A stretch of 7,137 nucleotides of DNA from positions 1-7,137 of the forward strand of contig JAUNHO010000046.1 in NCBI GenBank assembly GCA_030523905.1, in the 5' to 3' direction. A program made the position numbers and the translations under genes. This stretch comes from Bergeyella zoohelcum. Lineage in GTDB: Bacteria; Bacteroidota; Bacteroidia; Flavobacteriales; Weeksellaceae. Shown piece by piece: positions 6,252-7,137 of this stretch (position 1 is the first letter of the stretch; every line of letters starts with the position of its first letter). Below the pieces are notes generated by a model that was given only the letters and a program-made list of their open reading frames with translations, did not search any database and was not told the DNA's origin.

Positions 6252-7130
6252 TTATTTTTCCCAATTAGCAACTTCCCCTTGTGGAGCAGCACCACCCTCA
6301 GCAGGTGTAATTGGTTTTTTCTCTTGGTTGATGTGGTAGATGTAAGACGCTACTTTCTCAATATCGTTACCAGTAAGCGTTCCGTTCTTACCAAATGCCA
6401 CCATTGATGGGTTGTTTGGCGAACCATTCCATACCACATGGAATACATTTTTGAACAATGTTTTCTCTGGTTGGTTTATCCAGTTGTTATCCGTAAGGTT
6501 TGGCCCGATACCACCTTTACCGCCGTCCATATGACAAGATACGCAGTTGGTTTTGAAGATTTCCTCTCCTTCTGCAATGTAATCGGCATTATAAACTGCT
6601 GTCTCCAAAGAGGCTTGCGGAGCGGTTTTCATATATTCTTCCACCGCAGCAATCTGGGTTTTGTATTCTTCATCATATTCCTTTTCTGCGTGAGCAAAAT
6701 CTGTGAAGAAGAACGCTACAATGTAGATAACACAATACGCTACACCGAACCAGAACAGCCCTAACCACCATTTTGGCAACTGGTTATCTAGCTCCATAAT
6801 ACCATCAAAGCCGTGGTCTATAAGGATGTCTTTCTCCTCCTTCGCCGTTTGTTGTTTGAAAGCACTTTCCCAAAGCGTCTTGATGTAAGGCTTCTTCTTG
6901 TATTCTAAATAAGCTGCCTTTTCTTCTGCTGATAGATTTTGGAATTTATTGTTCTCTATCAAATCTCCGATGGAATTGTGTATCAGTGCTAAAATACAGC
7001 TGATAGCCACTGTACCCCAGAAATACGGAGAAGAAAGGAACGATGTACTCTGCACGAACATATAATATACCACGAAAAGTAATGTAAGAATTACAAGTAT
7101 ATTAACAATTACAGGTGTTCTTTGTTTCAT
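6252..7130 (-). CDS. ccoP: cbb3-type cytochrome c oxidase subunit CcoP, single-heme form
   Basis: This 292-residue membrane-anchored c-type cytochrome would pass electrons to the CcoN/CcoO core of the high-affinity cbb3 oxidase. Two hydrophobic segments (about 7-26 and 35-52) come first, then a hydrophilic, charged stretch (56-105). The FixP_N motif follows, HGFDGIMELDNQLPKWW (106-122), leading into a third membrane segment at about 121-141. The periplasmic part holds one cytochrome c domain from about 180 to 268. Its heme site is CVSCH (Cys196, Cys199, His200) and Met243 in NPSMVAFG is the likely sixth ligand. There is only one CxxCH, whereas proteobacterial CcoP has two heme domains; the length is made up by the extra N-terminal part. 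The single-heme form is known in Bacteroidota, so this is not a truncation. The C-terminus is a Pro/Ala/Gly-rich tail. The start codon lies 7 bp from the window edge, and a TAA just before it suggests a closely packed upstream gene. Confidence 0.92.
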   Translation of the reverse strand: MKQRTPVIVNILVILTLLFVVYYMFVQSTSFLSSPYFWGTVAISCILALIHNSIGDLIENNKFQNLSAEEKAAYLEYKKKPYIKTLWESAFKQQTAKEEKDILIDHGFDGIMELDNQLPKWWLGLFWFGVAYCVIYIVAFFFTDFAHAEKEYDEEYKTQIAAVEEYMKTAPQASLETAVYNADYIAEGEEIFKTNCVSCHMDGGKGGIGPNLTDNNWINQPEKTLFKNVFHVVWNGSPNNPSMVAFGKNGTLTGNDIEKVASYIYHINQEKKPITPAEGGAAPQGEVANWEK

Positions 7131-7134
7131 TTTC

Positions 7135-7137
7135 TTA
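7135..7137 (-). other. Possible stop codon of the upstream oxidase gene
   Basis: Read on the minus strand the window begins TAAGAAA and then the ccoP ATG. The TAA would fit the end of a ccoQ- or ccoNO-type gene separated from ccoP by 4 bp, as in tightly packed oxidase operons. With three bases visible this is only a suggestion. Confidence 0.2.

Overview
The window looks like chromosomal DNA of a member of the Bacteroidota, class Flavobacteriia, most likely Weeksellaceae (Chryseobacterium / Riemerella / Bergeyella type). The evidence is a type IX secretion C-terminal sorting domain, a GLPGLI-family protein, AT-rich leaders without Shine-Dalgarno sequences, a promoter of the Bacteroidota type (TTG ... 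TAnnTTTG), and a cbb3 oxidase cluster in the order ccoP-ccoG-fixH-TauE/SafE-like. The genus is an inference; no rRNA or marker gene is present to settle it.

Left part (1-2586). Six copies of a 22-bp tandem repeat, alternating between two subtypes (a 44-bp higher-order unit), run in from the left edge and stop just before a strong hairpin terminator. Upstream of that terminator, on the minus strand, lie a secreted BspA-type leucine-rich-repeat protein with a T9SS sorting tail and, 52 bp further upstream, a GLPGLI-family exported protein. The two are probably co-transcribed.

Middle (2587-3414). A 132-bp divergent intergenic region separates the GLPGLI gene from a plus-strand gene for a LuxR-type helix-turn-helix regulator with a PAS-like N-terminal region. 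It holds two exact 18-bp palindromes (ACTATAC-N4-GTATAGT) in mutually inverted orientation. The left one overlaps the -7 element of a well-formed promoter reading toward the regulator. This is the most striking non-coding structure in the window and suggests a regulator with its own operators, possibly also controlling the divergent secreted-protein genes.

Right part (3415-7137). Four minus-strand genes belong to respiration with cbb3-type cytochrome c oxidase: ccoP (a single-heme subunit), ccoG (polyferredoxin, cupric reductase family), fixH/ccoH (assembly) and a TauE/SafE / DsbD_2-like membrane protein (putative copper handling). ccoG, fixH and the SafE-like gene are tightly packed (18-bp gap, then a 10-bp overlap). 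A 171-bp gap with a probable terminator and two dyad-symmetric sequences separates them from ccoP, so oxidase subunits and assembly factors may be separate transcription units. The catalytic subunits CcoN/CcoO are expected just beyond the right edge. The regulator gene and the SafE-like gene end tail to tail with no base between their stop codons.
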